Notes: generated by a model not told the origin, from the letters alone. Positions 43,263 to 52,797 are shown, numbered from the stretch's first letter. The stretch is 64,000 bases of DNA from Dulcicalothrix desertica PCC 7102 (GCF_003991905.1 NZ_RSCL01000005.1:62001-126000); one strand, 5' to 3'. A program made the numbers and translations.

Positions 43263-45253
43263 CGGGATGTTGCCATATGATACAGCGCCTCTAAGTTTGT
43301 GCCGTCTTGCGAATACTGAGATATACCCATATTAATAGATACCTCGACTTCTTGACCTTTATTAATATTTAATACTTTTTCCTTAATGTCCCTTATACAG
43401 TTGAATATTAAATTCTTACTCTCTTCAAGTGGTGTTTTATACAAACACAATATAAATTCTGCACCTGCCCAGCGACAAACAACTTGTTGATTAAATGTTT
43501 GTTTAAGTACTTTTCCTGTTAAAGATAATACCTGGTCGCCGATAGAATGATTATGTTTATCATTTATTTGTTGGAGATTATTAATTTGAAGGGCAACTAA
43601 GTATAAAGCTTGGTTATGACATTGGGCTTCTTTGAGAAGTTGATTAATTTCGCTCTTTAACTTTTGGCGGTTGACAAGTCCGGTTAAAGGGTCAATTTGG
43701 GCAAAGTTTCGCAGCAAACGAGTTCGTTCAATACGGTTGAGGATACGCGCGACTATTTCGGGACCAACTACAGGTTTTGTAACATAATCATCGGCACCTG
43801 CTGCAAATACTCGCAGCATAATATCTGAACTTGAATGAGCAGTGAGAAATAGTACTGGTAAACCACTATGTATCGGGTCGTTTCGTAGTTGCTGACACAG
43901 TTCGATACCACTAATAGATGGCATTTCTACGTCTAACACGACTAAATCTGGTGCTGTGGCAATTAGAGTATCCCAAAATTGAAGTGGGTTATCTAATGTG
44001 GTAATCTCTAATCCCCAAGGCTTTAATATTTCTGAAAGGGTTTCCAGTATATTCATATCATCATCAACAATTAGTACTCGTGCGCTGCTTTGCGATTGTT
44101 GAAGCCTTGTTGTTAATTCTGTAAAGTCATTTAAATGCCCTTGTAATGGTTTATTTTTAACCTCGGCGCCTGAATTGATTGTAGAGGCTTGCTGTAACTC
44201 TTGGCGTAAGCTTACAACTAATTCTGATAAATGTAGTTTTGAAGAGTGAGATAATGATGTTGCAACTTGTAACAATTGTTCGATTTGACTTGACAAGCGC
44301 GAAGCACACTCAAAGCCGAACATACCCAAAGAACCAGCCAGCTTGTGAGCATCTTGATAAGCGTTATTAATCATCTCCGAGTCTGGTACACCTTGAAGTA
44401 AAGCTGCTACTGCTAATTCGATGTTAGTGACTCGGTTACTTAGCTTTTCTTGTGAGCGTTGCCAAATTGCAGAAATTTGTTGGCTCTGCTTGATGGATGG
44501 AGGATTTGATATTGTAGTTTGGTTAGAAGTGGTATTTTGAAGAGGTTTTTTTGACTTTGGCTTTTTCTTTTTTTCGTCCAACAGAGATTTTAAACGATAA
44601 CCAATACCATAAACATTTTCGATTGGGTCATTTGTCACTCCTGAGAAACGAAGTTTTTGGCGTAATCCTTTCATGTGCGCTCGCACCGTATCTTCTCCGG
44701 GTGTTTCTTCGAGTGACCACAAATGATCAATAATGGCGCCACTACTAAACGTGCGTGCAGGGTTACGAAGGAATAGTTCAAGTAAACTATACTCTTTGGG
44801 AGTTAGACGTATTAATTGGTCGTTATAGGTAACTTCACAGCTTGACGGGTCTAATCGTAGATTTTCCCACTCTAGTTGAGTTCGTACTAAGGTATTACCT
44901 CGACGCAGAAGCGCGCGGATGCGAGCCGTTAATTCTTGTAAATTAAATGGTTTTGTGATATAATCATCAGCCCCAGCATCTAAACCAATTATTTTATTAT
45001 TGCTGCTGTCTTGAGCAGTCAAAAGAATAATTGGTACGCTAGCACCACTAGCGCGAATTTGACGACACAAGCTAATACCGTCGAGTTTAGGCAGCATCAC
45101 ATCAAGAACAATCAAGTCATAATTACAAACTTGAGTAAATTCCAAACCTGATACTCCGTCAGACGTGGTATCAACCGTATGATGCGACTGAGTGAGCGTA
45201 GCAACAAGCGATTGAACAATAAGTTCGTCATCCTCTACTACTAAAATTCTCAT
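43250..45253 (-). CDS. Multidomain response regulator REC-wHTH-HPt-REC-GGDEF(degenerate)
   Basis: A 667-residue protein. REC (1-115: RILVVEDDELIVQSL, phospho-Asp in LIVLDVMLPKLDG); OmpR-type winged helix (about 125-222: LTPKEYSLLELFLRNPART, DTVRAHMKGLRQKL); a charged linker; an HPt-like domain with the phospho-His in AHKLAGSLGMFGF (about 300); a second REC (about 388-505: LVVLDVEMPSISG); and a C-terminal GGDEF domain whose signature reads RWAGAEF, so diguanylate cyclase activity is doubtful. The combination lets one protein receive, store and pass phosphate and bind DNA. It overlaps the hybrid kinase gene by 13 bp and is probably its main partner. Confidence 0.93.
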   Translation of the reverse strand: MRILVVEDDELIVQSLVATLTQSHHTVDTTSDGVSGLEFTQVCNYDLIVLDVMLPKLDGISLCRQIRASGASVPIILLTAQDSSNNKIIGLDAGADDYITKPFNLQELTARIRALLRRGNTLVRTQLEWENLRLDPSSCEVTYNDQLIRLTPKEYSLLELFLRNPARTFSSGAIIDHLWSLEETPGEDTVRAHMKGLRQKLRFSGVTNDPIENVYGIGYRLKSLLDEKKKKPKSKKPLQNTTSNQTTISNPPSIKQSQQISAIWQRSQEKLSNRVTNIELAVAALLQGVPDSEMINNAYQDAHKLAGSLGMFGFECASRLSSQIEQLLQVATSLSHSSKLHLSELVVSLRQELQQASTINSGAEVKNKPLQGHLNDFTELTTRLQQSQSSARVLIVDDDMNILETLSEILKPWGLEITTLDNPLQFWDTLIATAPDLVVLDVEMPSISGIELCQQLRNDPIHSGLPVLFLTAHSSSDIMLRVFAAGADDYVTKPVVGPEIVARILNRIERTRLLRNFAQIDPLTGLVNRQKLKSEINQLLKEAQCHNQALYLVALQINNLQQINDKHNHSIGDQVLSLTGKVLKQTFNQQVVCRWAGAEFILCLYKTPLEESKNLIFNCIRDIKEKVLNINKGQEVEVSINMGISQYSQDGTNLEALYHMATSRCKG

Positions 45254-45365
45254 AATTCACTAACTTGGTACGTGGGTAAAAACCGGCACGTTGATACTTC
45301 GTATCTAAACTTACTTATGACAATATACTTGCTTGATGATAAATTTAGGTTAACACTTGGCAACA

Positions 45366-45395
45366 AATGTAACGGATGTAACGGATAAATTTGTT
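45366..45395. repeat. E-type repeat upstream of rpsO
   Basis: TGTAACGGATGTAACGGATAAA, a two-unit direct array of the E family, in the intergenic region between the regulator and rpsO. Confidence 0.65.
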
Positions 45396-45511
45396 GTCGG
45401 CACCGATTTTTGGGTTTGTTTTTCCCGAAGCCAATACATTGTGATAATATTAGAAACTGCTGCATTAGCTAAAAACTGTCAATTTAACTGTCAATTTAGA
45501 AAGATTCAATC

Positions 45512-45781
45512 ATGGCTCTGACGCAACAGCGAAAACAAGAACTAATTACACAGTACCAAGTACACGAAACCGATACTGGGTCTTCTGATGTTCAAGTAGC
45601 AATGCTGACAGCACGCATAATGCGTCTATCAGAACACTTGCAAGGTAATAAAAAAGACCATTCCTCCCGTCGTGGTTTGTTGAAGTTAATCGGTCAACGC
45701 AAGCGCCTTCTATCATATATCATGCAAGAAGACCGCGAACGTTACCAAGCTTTAATTGCTCGTCTGGGTATCCGTGGATAG
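45512..45781 (+). CDS. rpsO: 30S ribosomal protein S15
   Basis: An 89-residue primary 16S rRNA-binding protein of the small subunit platform. The family pattern is complete: [54 protein letters not shown]. It starts with ATG behind AGAAAG. The PAM68 gene follows after 18 bp and is probably co-transcribed, an arrangement that I recall from other cyanobacteria. Confidence 0.98.
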   Translation: MALTQQRKQELITQYQVHETDTGSSDVQVAMLTARIMRLSEHLQGNKKDHSSRRGLLKLIGQRKRLLSYIMQEDRERYQALIARLGIRG

Positions 45782-45799
45782 AGTATAAAATGAACGCCT

Positions 45800-46285
45800 A
45801 TGAGTGCCGAACCAGAACGTAACAACTTGCCATTTGAACCAAAAAGCAAACCAAAGAAAGCTAACAAAAAAGCAAGTGGACAGAAAGAACAACCTGTTAA
45901 ACAAGCTGTTGTAAAGCAATCTGAGAAAAAAGAAAATAGAAAAGCTCCTTATAAAAAAGAGGAGATGGCTATTCCAAAAGTAGTTAGTGACCGAATGGTC
46001 AAGCGTGTAGCAGCATTTTCTGGTATTCCCACATTTTTGGGTATTGCCAGTTTAGTTGTTAGCTACTTGCTTTCTGCATACGCTCATATCAAACTGCCCC
46101 CCATCGCGGTTTTGTTGGTCAATATGGGCTTATTTGGTCTAGGAGTGTTGGGTATTACCTATGGTGTTCTATCAGCTTCGTGGGACACCGAACATCCTGG
46201 AACTTTATTTGGGTTTAGCGAATTTAGTACCAACTGGGGACGAATGGTGGAGGGTTGGCGCGCAACTAGGCAAAAAAAAGTGTAA
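45800..46285 (+). CDS. PAM68-type photosystem II assembly protein
   Basis: A 161-residue membrane protein: a Lys-rich hydrophilic N-terminus (about 1-65: KSKPKKANKKASGQKEQPVKQ) followed by AIPKVVSDRMVKRVAAFSGIPTFLGI and two transmembrane helices (about 77-98 and 106-128), then SASWDTEHPGTLFGFSEFSTNWGRM. This matches the PAM68/DUF3464 family (Slr0933 in Synechocystis), required for early steps of photosystem II assembly in plants and probably cyanobacteria. It lies 18 bp after rpsO. A heptamer/C-type repeat composite follows the stop. Confidence 0.92.
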   Translation: MSAEPERNNLPFEPKSKPKKANKKASGQKEQPVKQAVVKQSEKKENRKAPYKKEEMAIPKVVSDRMVKRVAAFSGIPTFLGIASLVVSYLLSAYAHIKLPPIAVLLVNMGLFGLGVLGITYGVLSASWDTEHPGTLFGFSEFSTNWGRMVEGWRATRQKKV

Positions 46286-46291
46286 TTTTAT

Positions 46292-46351
46292 AGTGCTGAG
46301 TAATGAGTGCTGAGTGCTGAGTAGTAGAGACGCGATTAATCGCGTCTCTAC
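46292..46351. repeat. AGTGCTG heptamers plus C-type hairpin composite
   Basis: Four 7-bp units (AGTGCTG, AGTAATG, AGTGCTG, AGTGCTG; 46292-46319) are followed by a perfect hairpin with arms GTAGAGACGCGAT and ATCGCGTCTCTAC (46324-46351). This is the same composite that is translated inside the M16 gene at 25571. Confidence 0.92.
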
Positions 46352-46378
46352 AATAATTTTCGATAGATATAAAATCTT

Positions 46379-46444
46379 AGAAACCGGGTTTCTTCGTTGA
46401 AATCTGTTATAACAATGACAATTTTGCCTAGAAACCCGGTTTGT
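46379..46444. repeat. B-type doublet (REPIN-like)
   Basis: AGAAACCGGGTTTCT (46379-46393) and AGAAACCCGGTTTGT (46430-46444; one change from the consensus), 36 bp apart, directly upstream of the DAHP synthase gene. A TTG at 46441 inside it gives a false upstream start. Confidence 0.87.
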
Positions 46445-46479
46445 TAGTAAAAAAAATTATTAAATCAGGGAAAATAACC

Positions 46480-47538
46480 ATGATTGTAGTTATGAAAATG
46501 GGTTCCCCAGAAGCGGAAATAAACCGCATCAACGAGGAACTAACGACTTGGGGACTGACACCCGAAAAAATTGTTGGTAAACACAAAATTGTAATTGGTT
46601 TGGTTGGTGAAACTGTTGACTTAGACCCTTTACAAATTCAAGAAGTCAGTCCTTGGATAGAACAAGTGTTGCGTGTTGAGCAACCTTACAAGCGTGCAAG
46701 TCGGCAATATCGGCACGGTGAGGCATCAGAAGTAATAGTTAATACTCCTGATGGCGCCGTTATTATTGGTGAGAATCATCCAATATCGGTAGTTGCGGGG
46801 CCTTGTTCGGTAGAAAACGAGGAAATGATTATTGATGTGGCGTTACGTGTGAAAGCGGCAGGCGCCAAGTTTTTGCGTGGTGGTGCATACAAACCAAGAA
46901 CATCGCCTTATGCTTTTCAAGGACATGGTGAAAGTGCGCTTGAACTTTTGGCAGCAGCGCGTGCAGCGAGTGGGCTGGGAATTATTACCGAAGTGATGGA
47001 TGCTGCTGACCTAGATAAAATTGTAGAGGTTGCTGATGTTATCCAAGTTGGTGCCCGTAACATGCAAAATTTTTCTCTGCTCAAAAAAGTTGGCGCCCAA
47101 CCGAAGCCAGTATTATTGAAGCGAGGAATGGCGGCAACAATTGAAGATTGGTTGATGGCTGCTGAGTATATATTGGCAGCAGGAAATCCAAACGTAATTT
47201 TATGTGAACGTGGTATTCGCACTTTTGACCGTCAATATACCCGTAATACCCTTGATATATCTGTAGTACCTGTATTACGAAAGCTAACCCACCTGCCAAT
47301 TATGATAGACCCTAGTCATGGTACAGGCTGGTCAGAGTTTGTACCTTCAATGGCAATGGCATCAATTGCAGCGGGTACAGATTCGTTAATGATAGAAGTC
47401 CATCCTAACCCGAAAAAAGCACTATCTGATGGGCCTCAATCGTTGACACCTGAAGCTTTCGACAGACTTATGCAAGAATTAGCTGTTGTTGGTAAAGCTG
47501 TTGGACGTTGGCGCCAACCTGTTGCTGCAACAGTTTAA
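46480..47538 (+). CDS. aroF: 3-deoxy-7-phosphoheptulonate (DAHP) synthase, type I-beta
   Basis: First enzyme of the shikimate pathway, joining phosphoenolpyruvate and erythrose 4-phosphate. The 352-residue protein has the N-terminal ferredoxin-like regulatory domain (about 1-70, MIVVMKMGSPEAEINRINEEL) of the I-beta subfamily and then the TIM barrel: VVAGPCSVEN with the metal Cys, RGGAYKPRTSPYAFQGHG, QVGARNMQNF, LLKRGM, ILCERGIRTF, DPSHGTG with the metal His and MIEVHPNP. The ATG at 46480 follows CAGGGA and fits homologues; an earlier TTG lies in a repeat. The symbol could equally be aroG. tyrA in the same window belongs to the same pathway but is 5 kb away. Confidence 0.95.
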   Translation: MIVVMKMGSPEAEINRINEELTTWGLTPEKIVGKHKIVIGLVGETVDLDPLQIQEVSPWIEQVLRVEQPYKRASRQYRHGEASEVIVNTPDGAVIIGENHPISVVAGPCSVENEEMIIDVALRVKAAGAKFLRGGAYKPRTSPYAFQGHGESALELLAAARAASGLGIITEVMDAADLDKIVEVADVIQVGARNMQNFSLLKKVGAQPKPVLLKRGMAATIEDWLMAAEYILAAGNPNVILCERGIRTFDRQYTRNTLDISVVPVLRKLTHLPIMIDPSHGTGWSEFVPSMAMASIAAGTDSLMIEVHPNPKKALSDGPQSLTPEAFDRLMQELAVVGKAVGRWRQPVAATV

Positions 47539-47543
47539 AAAAT

Positions 47544-47618
47544 GTAGAGACGTGATATATCACGTCTTTGCCTTATACACGTTTTGTAAATAAAAGACGC
47601 GACATGTCGCGTCTCTAC
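47544..47618. repeat. Two C-type palindromes
   Basis: A diverged hairpin (GTAGAGACGTGATATATCAC..., 47544 onwards) and a second one, AGACGCGACATGTCGCGTCT, 30 bp on, lie between the convergent DAHP synthase and lipoprotein genes. Confidence 0.8.
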
Positions 47619-47626
47619 ATTACACA

Positions 47627-48515
47627 TTATCTTCTTCTGCTGCCGAAACCGCCGGAACGAGGAGCTCTCGCAGGTCTGCCGCTTCCGAAACCACTGTTTG
47701 GATTTCTTCTTACAGAACTCGAATTTCCAGATGGTCGTAAGGTACTGCTACCAAAACCAGAACCTGTAGCACGACTACCAGTATTAACTCGTGGTTGAGT
47801 TCTTACTGTTGGGTTATTCGGATAATTTCTTCGTAAGTTGCCTGTGGTACGGAACGCTGTGCGATTTCTTTCTACCGCAGGAGGTGCGTTATAGCGTGAG
47901 CGATAACTCGAAACTGCATCGCCATATGTACGACCGTAACCACCGTAACCAGTAATTAAACCACCTGGTTGATACGCAGGAGGTACGTAATACTGCGGTC
48001 TAAATAATAAGCTGCCAATTGCTTGACCAGCTAATGCACCCGCAAACGGCGCCCAGAAACTATTTTGCTGACGAACAACGACAGTCTCTTGCTGTCCAGT
48101 TTGAGGATTAACGCGATTTTCGGTAACGTTATGAACGTATTCGATTTTGAAATCCTCTGTTATGTATAAAGCAGGTTTGCCATTTTCGACTTTGAGGTAA
48201 CTCTTCTTACCTTGCTTTACTTCGTCATCGGTCAAGCGTGCCATTTGTAAATTTTCGGTTCTATATGTTGGTGGTGTGCTGTTCAACAAAAACAGCGTGT
48301 ACACACCATCACCATCGTTGTAGCTCGCTTGTTGTACTTCGTATTGACCGTCTGCAAGGTTTGCCGAAACCTGAGAAACTGAGTTTGCACTCTGGTTTCG
48401 AGCTTGTGGTGTTGCTTGTGAACTAACTTGATTAGCTCCACCACCACAACCTACGGTTGTAACACACAACGACAGCGCCAAAACAACGACTGTAAATTTA
48501 CGCAAAACTTTCATG
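47627..48515 (-). CDS. Hypothetical lipoprotein with Arg/Ser/Gly-rich C-terminus
   Basis: From the Met at 48515 the protein starts MKVLRKFTVVVLALSLCVTTVGCGGG, a lipoprotein signal with lipobox TVGC. The middle (about 40-165) has a compact domain (DGQYEVQQASYNDGDGVYTLFLLN, LQMARLTDDEVKQGKKSYLKV) and a short hydrophobic Gly/Ala stretch (FWAPFAGALAGQAIGSLLF) that resembles a glycine-zipper. The last 100 residues are low-complexity Arg/Ser/Gly/Pro. I do not know the family; a surface or periplasmic role is likely. An upstream Met at 48562 would bury the signal and is less likely. Confidence 0.75.
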
Positions 48516-48621
48516 ATTACATTCAGGAGCATATTATAGTCATCCCATTTTGAGCTTAACAAAATTTTACATTCTTTATTCAGTGTGGGCTACCGAACAA
48601 CGTTTTTAATTTAGAAACCCT

Positions 48622-48688
48622 AGAAACCCGGTTTCTTTATTGAGATATTGTAATAAAAACAATAATTTTGCGTAGAAACCGGGTTTCT
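48622..48688. repeat. B-type doublet (REPIN-like), reverse order
   Basis: AGAAACCCGGTTTCT (48622-48636) and its complement AGAAACCGGGTTTCT (48674-48688), 37 bp apart. It lies between the divergent lipoprotein and membrane-protein genes, so it overlaps their promoter region. Confidence 0.9.
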
Positions 48689-48824
48689 CTTTCATTTTAA
48701 GAGCATGAGTAGCAAAAAGAAGAGGGGGTTGGTTGTAGTATTCTTGCTACCTTTTTCTGGTTAAGGTAAAATTTTGCTGCCTATATCTATATATATAGAT
48801 TTCTATAATTGCATAATTTAAAAT

Positions 48825-50558
48825 ATGTTAATTCCTCAATTAGAAAGATTTTTAACGGCAAAGTTAAATGAAAATAAAAGACAAAATAGAATATATTTAT
48901 TATTTTGGTTGATTTTAAGCTTGTGTTTTGCCGCTGTTTATATTGGTTTAGGAATACGGCAAGGTTTTAGTAGTGAGTATGTCATTGGAGATGATGCACG
49001 GGAATATATATCTTGGATGTATCGTTATTTAAACCCAGAGTTATTCCCTAATGATTTAATTGCCGATTATTTTCAATCTGTTACACCAATTGCATATGGT
49101 GGAATTTATCGGTTGATGATGAGTTTGGGAGTTGATGCAATTGTACTGAGTAAAATTTTACCAATTGTATTAGGGTTAGCTACAACAGGTTATGGATTTG
49201 CTGTTTGTATGCAAATATTGCCAGTACCTATGGCAGGATTTTTAGCAACTTTAATATTGAATCAAAGTCTTGGTCTTCACGATGATTTATTCTCTGCTTG
49301 TCCTAGAGATTTTACTTACCCGTTATTTTTAGCATTTTTGTATTATTTAATGCGGGGTTCGGCGCCGGGAGTTATAGTAGCGTTTATAATTCAAGCATTG
49401 ATTTACCCTTTAATTACATTTATCGAATTGGGAATTTTGTTTTTGCGACTATGGGATTGGCAAAACATGCGTTTTCGCTTTTCGCAACAGAGGCAAAATT
49501 ATATACTATTTGGGCTTGCTTTGGCTGCTGCGTTGATTACAGTTACACCTTATGCTTTCCAGTCCTCACAGTTTGGCCCAACAATTACCGATGCAATGGC
49601 AAGAACGATGCCCGACTATTTTAGAGGTGGCAGAGTCAGTTATTATAACGATAATATTGTCAGTTTTTGGCTTGATGGTAGAGACAGTGGTCTTTTTGCT
49701 TTGCTAAACCCGGTTCAACTTTTGATTGGGCTTTTGTTACCAGTCATACTTATATACCAACCAAGATTTTCAACCAAGTTAAAAATAACGAATCAAGTCA
49801 AAGTATTATTGCAGGTTGTTTTAGCATCTGTAGCAATGTTTTTTATTGCTCATGCTTTATCATTCAAGCTGCACTTTCCCAGTCGATATACTCATCACAC
49901 CTTTAAGATGGTACTTGCGATTGGCGCCGGAGTTGTGTTAGGTGTGTTGTTAGAATCTGCTTTTGATTGGGTAAGACAAACCCAGTCGAATAAAAGTATA
50001 AAACGAATTTTGATATATTTACTTACTGCGATAGTAGGCACCGCACTAATTTTATATCCAACGACTCTAAAAACTTTTCCCAAAACTCTATATGTAGTAG
50101 GTAGCGCACCAGCACTATATGAATTCTTACAGAAGCAACCGACCAATAGCTTAGTTGCATCGTTAGCAGAAGAAGCAGATAATATACCACCTTTTGCAAA
50201 GCAATCAATTTTAGTAGGTAAAGAATATGCTTTACCTTTCCATACAAAGTATTATGCTCAATTTAGTCAGCGTATGACTGACTTAATTAATGCTCAATAT
50301 AGTCAAGATATCAGCCAGGTGATGAATTTTATAGATAAATACCGTGTTAAATATTGGCTTTTAGAACGTAATGCTTTTGAACCAGAGTATATAAGTAAAA
50401 ATACTTGGATTCAGCAGTATCAAACTGCTGCAAAAATAGCTGATTCTAAGCTATTACAAGGAAGTAATTTTGTTTTGTCTGGGTTGATAAAGTCTTGTAG
50501 TGTGTTTGAAAGTGGGGATTTGTTTTTGCTGGAGGCTGAATGTATAAAAAAAGGGTAG
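48825..50558 (+). CDS. Polytopic membrane protein, GT-C glycosyltransferase-like
   Basis: A 577-residue integral membrane protein with about ten hydrophobic helices and a C-terminal soluble domain of about 130 residues (from YVVGSAPALYEFLQ). After helix 1 comes a loop with Asp pairs (YVIGDDAREYISWMYRYL) and later LHDDLFSACPRDFTYPLF, which recalls the acidic loops of GT-C fold glycosyltransferases and related mannosyltransferase-like proteins. The C-terminus (VASLAEEADNIPPFAKQSILV ... YRVKYWLLERNAF) is typical of such proteins too. A role in polysaccharide or lipid glycosylation is plausible but not shown. It is single and not part of an operon. Confidence 0.65.
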   Translation: MLIPQLERFLTAKLNENKRQNRIYLLFWLILSLCFAAVYIGLGIRQGFSSEYVIGDDAREYISWMYRYLNPELFPNDLIADYFQSVTPIAYGGIYRLMMSLGVDAIVLSKILPIVLGLATTGYGFAVCMQILPVPMAGFLATLILNQSLGLHDDLFSACPRDFTYPLFLAFLYYLMRGSAPGVIVAFIIQALIYPLITFIELGILFLRLWDWQNMRFRFSQQRQNYILFGLALAAALITVTPYAFQSSQFGPTITDAMARTMPDYFRGGRVSYYNDNIVSFWLDGRDSGLFALLNPVQLLIGLLLPVILIYQPRFSTKLKITNQVKVLLQVVLASVAMFFIAHALSFKLHFPSRYTHHTFKMVLAIGAGVVLGVLLESAFDWVRQTQSNKSIKRILIYLLTAIVGTALILYPTTLKTFPKTLYVVGSAPALYEFLQKQPTNSLVASLAEEADNIPPFAKQSILVGKEYALPFHTKYYAQFSQRMTDLINAQYSQDISQVMNFIDKYRVKYWLLERNAFEPEYISKNTWIQQYQTAAKIADSKLLQGSNFVLSGLIKSCSVFESGDLFLLEAECIKKG

Positions 50559-50583
50559 GGTGGCTTAAGCCACCTTACGGTAA

Positions 50584-51180
50584 TTATAGGGGAATTAGTT
50601 CGGGGTAATGTTGTAATAGTTGGTCGTTAGTAAGTTCATCACCGAACTGTGCGGGTGAGAAGTGTACTTGTGCTGCGCGGATTTTATTTTTGTAATGTAA
50701 GCTAATTAATGCTTTTAAACCTTCTTTTAATGCTTGGATATTGGATAAGTCGGTTTCAAGCTCAGGTACTTCTCCTTCAAAAGCTGCTGTTAGCATGACA
50801 ACAACGTTGCGGGTAGCAGGCGCCGATAATGGTTCGTTGGTATTTGGCGAAGTATAATCAGGTTCACTCAGGTAACGTTGGGCAGAGTCTGTAAATAGTT
50901 CGTTGACAAAATCTCCCGCTTCCCCTTCACTCCAAAATACATCGCCTTCGTTAGCTGCCGATGTCCAATATTCATCGTATTGCAGCAAGCTCTCGCAAAC
51001 CCTTACTAGTCCTTCACTTACTGTTTGCATGTCGCCCTCGTTTTGCAAAACGAAGCGCGCGACATCGTTTAATGTACCTAATATTGGCGCCACTTCTGAC
51101 CCAGCTAAATGTACAAACAAGCGGCAAACTACATAACGAGTCTTACCCAGCATTCGGTTGAACATAAATACTCCTTTCAA
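50584..51180 (-). CDS. DUF1517-like cyanobacterial conserved protein
   Basis: A 198-residue soluble protein with conserved stretches CRLFVHLAGSEVAPILGTLN, YDEYWTSAANEGDVFWSEGE, FVNELFTDSAQRYLSE, TRNVVVMLTAAFEGEVPELE and AQVHFSPAQFGDELTNDQLL. I recall nearly identical proteins throughout cyanobacteria, placed in DUF1517, with unknown function. The start is MKGVFMFNRMLG, with internal Met at residue 6 (MFNRM) as a possible real start. It follows the pentapeptide-repeat gene by 7 bp on the same strand, suggesting an operon. Confidence 0.75.
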   Translation of the reverse strand: MKGVFMFNRMLGKTRYVVCRLFVHLAGSEVAPILGTLNDVARFVLQNEGDMQTVSEGLVRVCESLLQYDEYWTSAANEGDVFWSEGEAGDFVNELFTDSAQRYLSEPDYTSPNTNEPLSAPATRNVVVMLTAAFEGEVPELETDLSNIQALKEGLKALISLHYKNKIRAAQVHFSPAQFGDELTNDQLLQHYPELIPL

Positions 51181-51187
51181 AAACTAT

Positions 51188-52753
51188 CTATTGACCTATA
51201 TAGTGAAACCCTTTAATAAAATCAATAACTGTACTTACAGAGAAAGGTATAAATTTTACAGCTTCGTCATATTTATCGTCATAAACAGCATCGCTAACAT
51301 CAGAACGATTGATTAAACGCTTGCCAAAATTAGGGTGTTCATGAACTATAAGATTTTGCGAACTCGAATTTGTTAAAATCACTTGTGTTGGCGCCTGAAA
51401 GAAAGAGAGGCGCTGTGTGAGTGCAAGAATATTCTTGACCTGTTTAATTGTATCAGCTTGACGAAGTGCTTCTTCTAGCTGTTGGTTAAAACTTTGAATG
51501 CGATGGAATGGGATGGAGGCATCGTTAGATGTATCATCACTCTTCATCATCTCGACTACAGAAATTAGATTTCGCTGGGTACTTTTGGCATCTTGAAAGG
51601 GCAAAACTGCAATACAGGCTGTAGGTAATAATGCTTCATCACTATCGATTCGGAATGTAAAAACTGTTCGGCGCCTACTATTTTCTAAGCTTGGTGGTTG
51701 TTTTAGCTTTAAATACTGCTGGGCAATTTGGAAGTAAGCTCCCGATATGGCAAAGTTGGCTTCATGGTCAAGTGGTTTATCAACGATAATGCTAATTGTT
51801 GGCGAAGTAGCGTTAAAAAAATCACGTGACCCTTCTGGAGTGAAATATTGAATTATCGAAGAGTCTCCTGTTGGACTTAAATCAATCCACTCGCAAATTA
51901 TGCCATCTGTTTTTAATCCAAAGCGAGTTGTTGCATAAAGTTTGGCGCCTGTCAATGTTGCACCCGTTAAATCAGCGCTTACCCATTCAGCTTTAATTAA
52001 TTTCGCGCTCGTTAAATTGGCATGAACTAAACTGGCGCCTGTTAAATTGGCGTTACTGAGATTAGCATTATTCAGGTTTGCACCGCTCAATTTTGCACCG
52101 CTTAAATCTGCCCAACTTAAGTCTGTATCTGATAAATCTACCCAACGAAGGTTGGCGCCGCTAAAAGAGGCACCACTAAGATTTGCTCGACTAAGGTTAG
52201 CTTGCCGAAGTTCAGCATCACGAAGATTGGCGCCACTTAAGTCGGCGCGACATAAATCACTATTAATTAAATTAACTTGTTCTAAATTCGCTCCTGTTAA
52301 AAAACCACCTCTAAGACAAACATCACTCATATTTGCTCGACTGAGGTTTGCTTGTCGCAATGTCGCTTCGCGGAGGTCAGCATTTTTGAGATTCGCTTGC
52401 ACTAGGTCGGCATGGCTAAGATTCGCACGAATTAATTCGGTACGAACTAGCGAAGCTTTACGAAGTATGGCATGACTGAGGTCAGCGCGAATCAGATTTG
52501 CAACATTAAGGCTAGCACCTTTAAGGTCAGCACCCATTAAATGGGCGCCGCTAAGTCTCGCAACATTTAATTTGGCGTACCTCAAATTGGCGGTATTAAG
52601 ATTGGCGCCTGATAAATTAACGACACTTAAGTTTGCTTGGCTCAAGTTGACACCGTTGAGTTTTGCACCGCTTAAGTTTGCTTCGCTGAGGTCAACACCG
52701 CTAAAGTCTCGCACCCCCATAGCATATTTTTCTAGGAACTCCTCTGCCTTCAT
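51188..52753 (-). CDS. Pentapeptide-repeat protein with extra C-terminal domain
   Basis: A 521-residue protein. Residues about 15-285 are an unbroken series of A(D/N)Lxx pentapeptides (LSGANLNTANLRYAKLNVAR), which fold into a right-handed quadrilateral beta-helix. The C-terminal 235 residues are a different, globular region (SRDFFNATSPTISIIVDKPL, YFQIAQQYLKLKQPPS, then VFTFRIDSDEALLPTACIAVLPF) that I do not recognise. Such repeat proteins are abundant in cyanobacteria; functions range from DNA mimicry to structural roles. GGCGCC is dense in its coding DNA (about one per 100 bp in the repeat part) because it spells Gly-Ala in the SGAxL repeats. The DUF1517-like gene follows closely. Confidence 0.9.
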   Translation of the reverse strand: MKAEEFLEKYAMGVRDFSGVDLSEANLSGAKLNGVNLSQANLSVVNLSGANLNTANLRYAKLNVARLSGAHLMGADLKGASLNVANLIRADLSHAILRKASLVRTELIRANLSHADLVQANLKNADLREATLRQANLSRANMSDVCLRGGFLTGANLEQVNLINSDLCRADLSGANLRDAELRQANLSRANLSGASFSGANLRWVDLSDTDLSWADLSGAKLSGANLNNANLSNANLTGASLVHANLTSAKLIKAEWVSADLTGATLTGAKLYATTRFGLKTDGIICEWIDLSPTGDSSIIQYFTPEGSRDFFNATSPTISIIVDKPLDHEANFAISGAYFQIAQQYLKLKQPPSLENSRRRTVFTFRIDSDEALLPTACIAVLPFQDAKSTQRNLISVVEMMKSDDTSNDASIPFHRIQSFNQQLEEALRQADTIKQVKNILALTQRLSFFQAPTQVILTNSSSQNLIVHEHPNFGKRLINRSDVSDAVYDDKYDEAVKFIPFSVSTVIDFIKGFHYIGQ

Positions 52754-52797
52754 TCGCGCTACCCTTAAATTGCCAACTTACTTTTTTTTTATAACTT

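Noticed and set aside
52047-52475. 142-codon plus-strand frame opposite the pentapeptide gene (Arg/Leu/Ala-rich)
   Set aside because: The periodic composition mirrors the pentapeptide repeats on the minus strand; it is not an independent gene.
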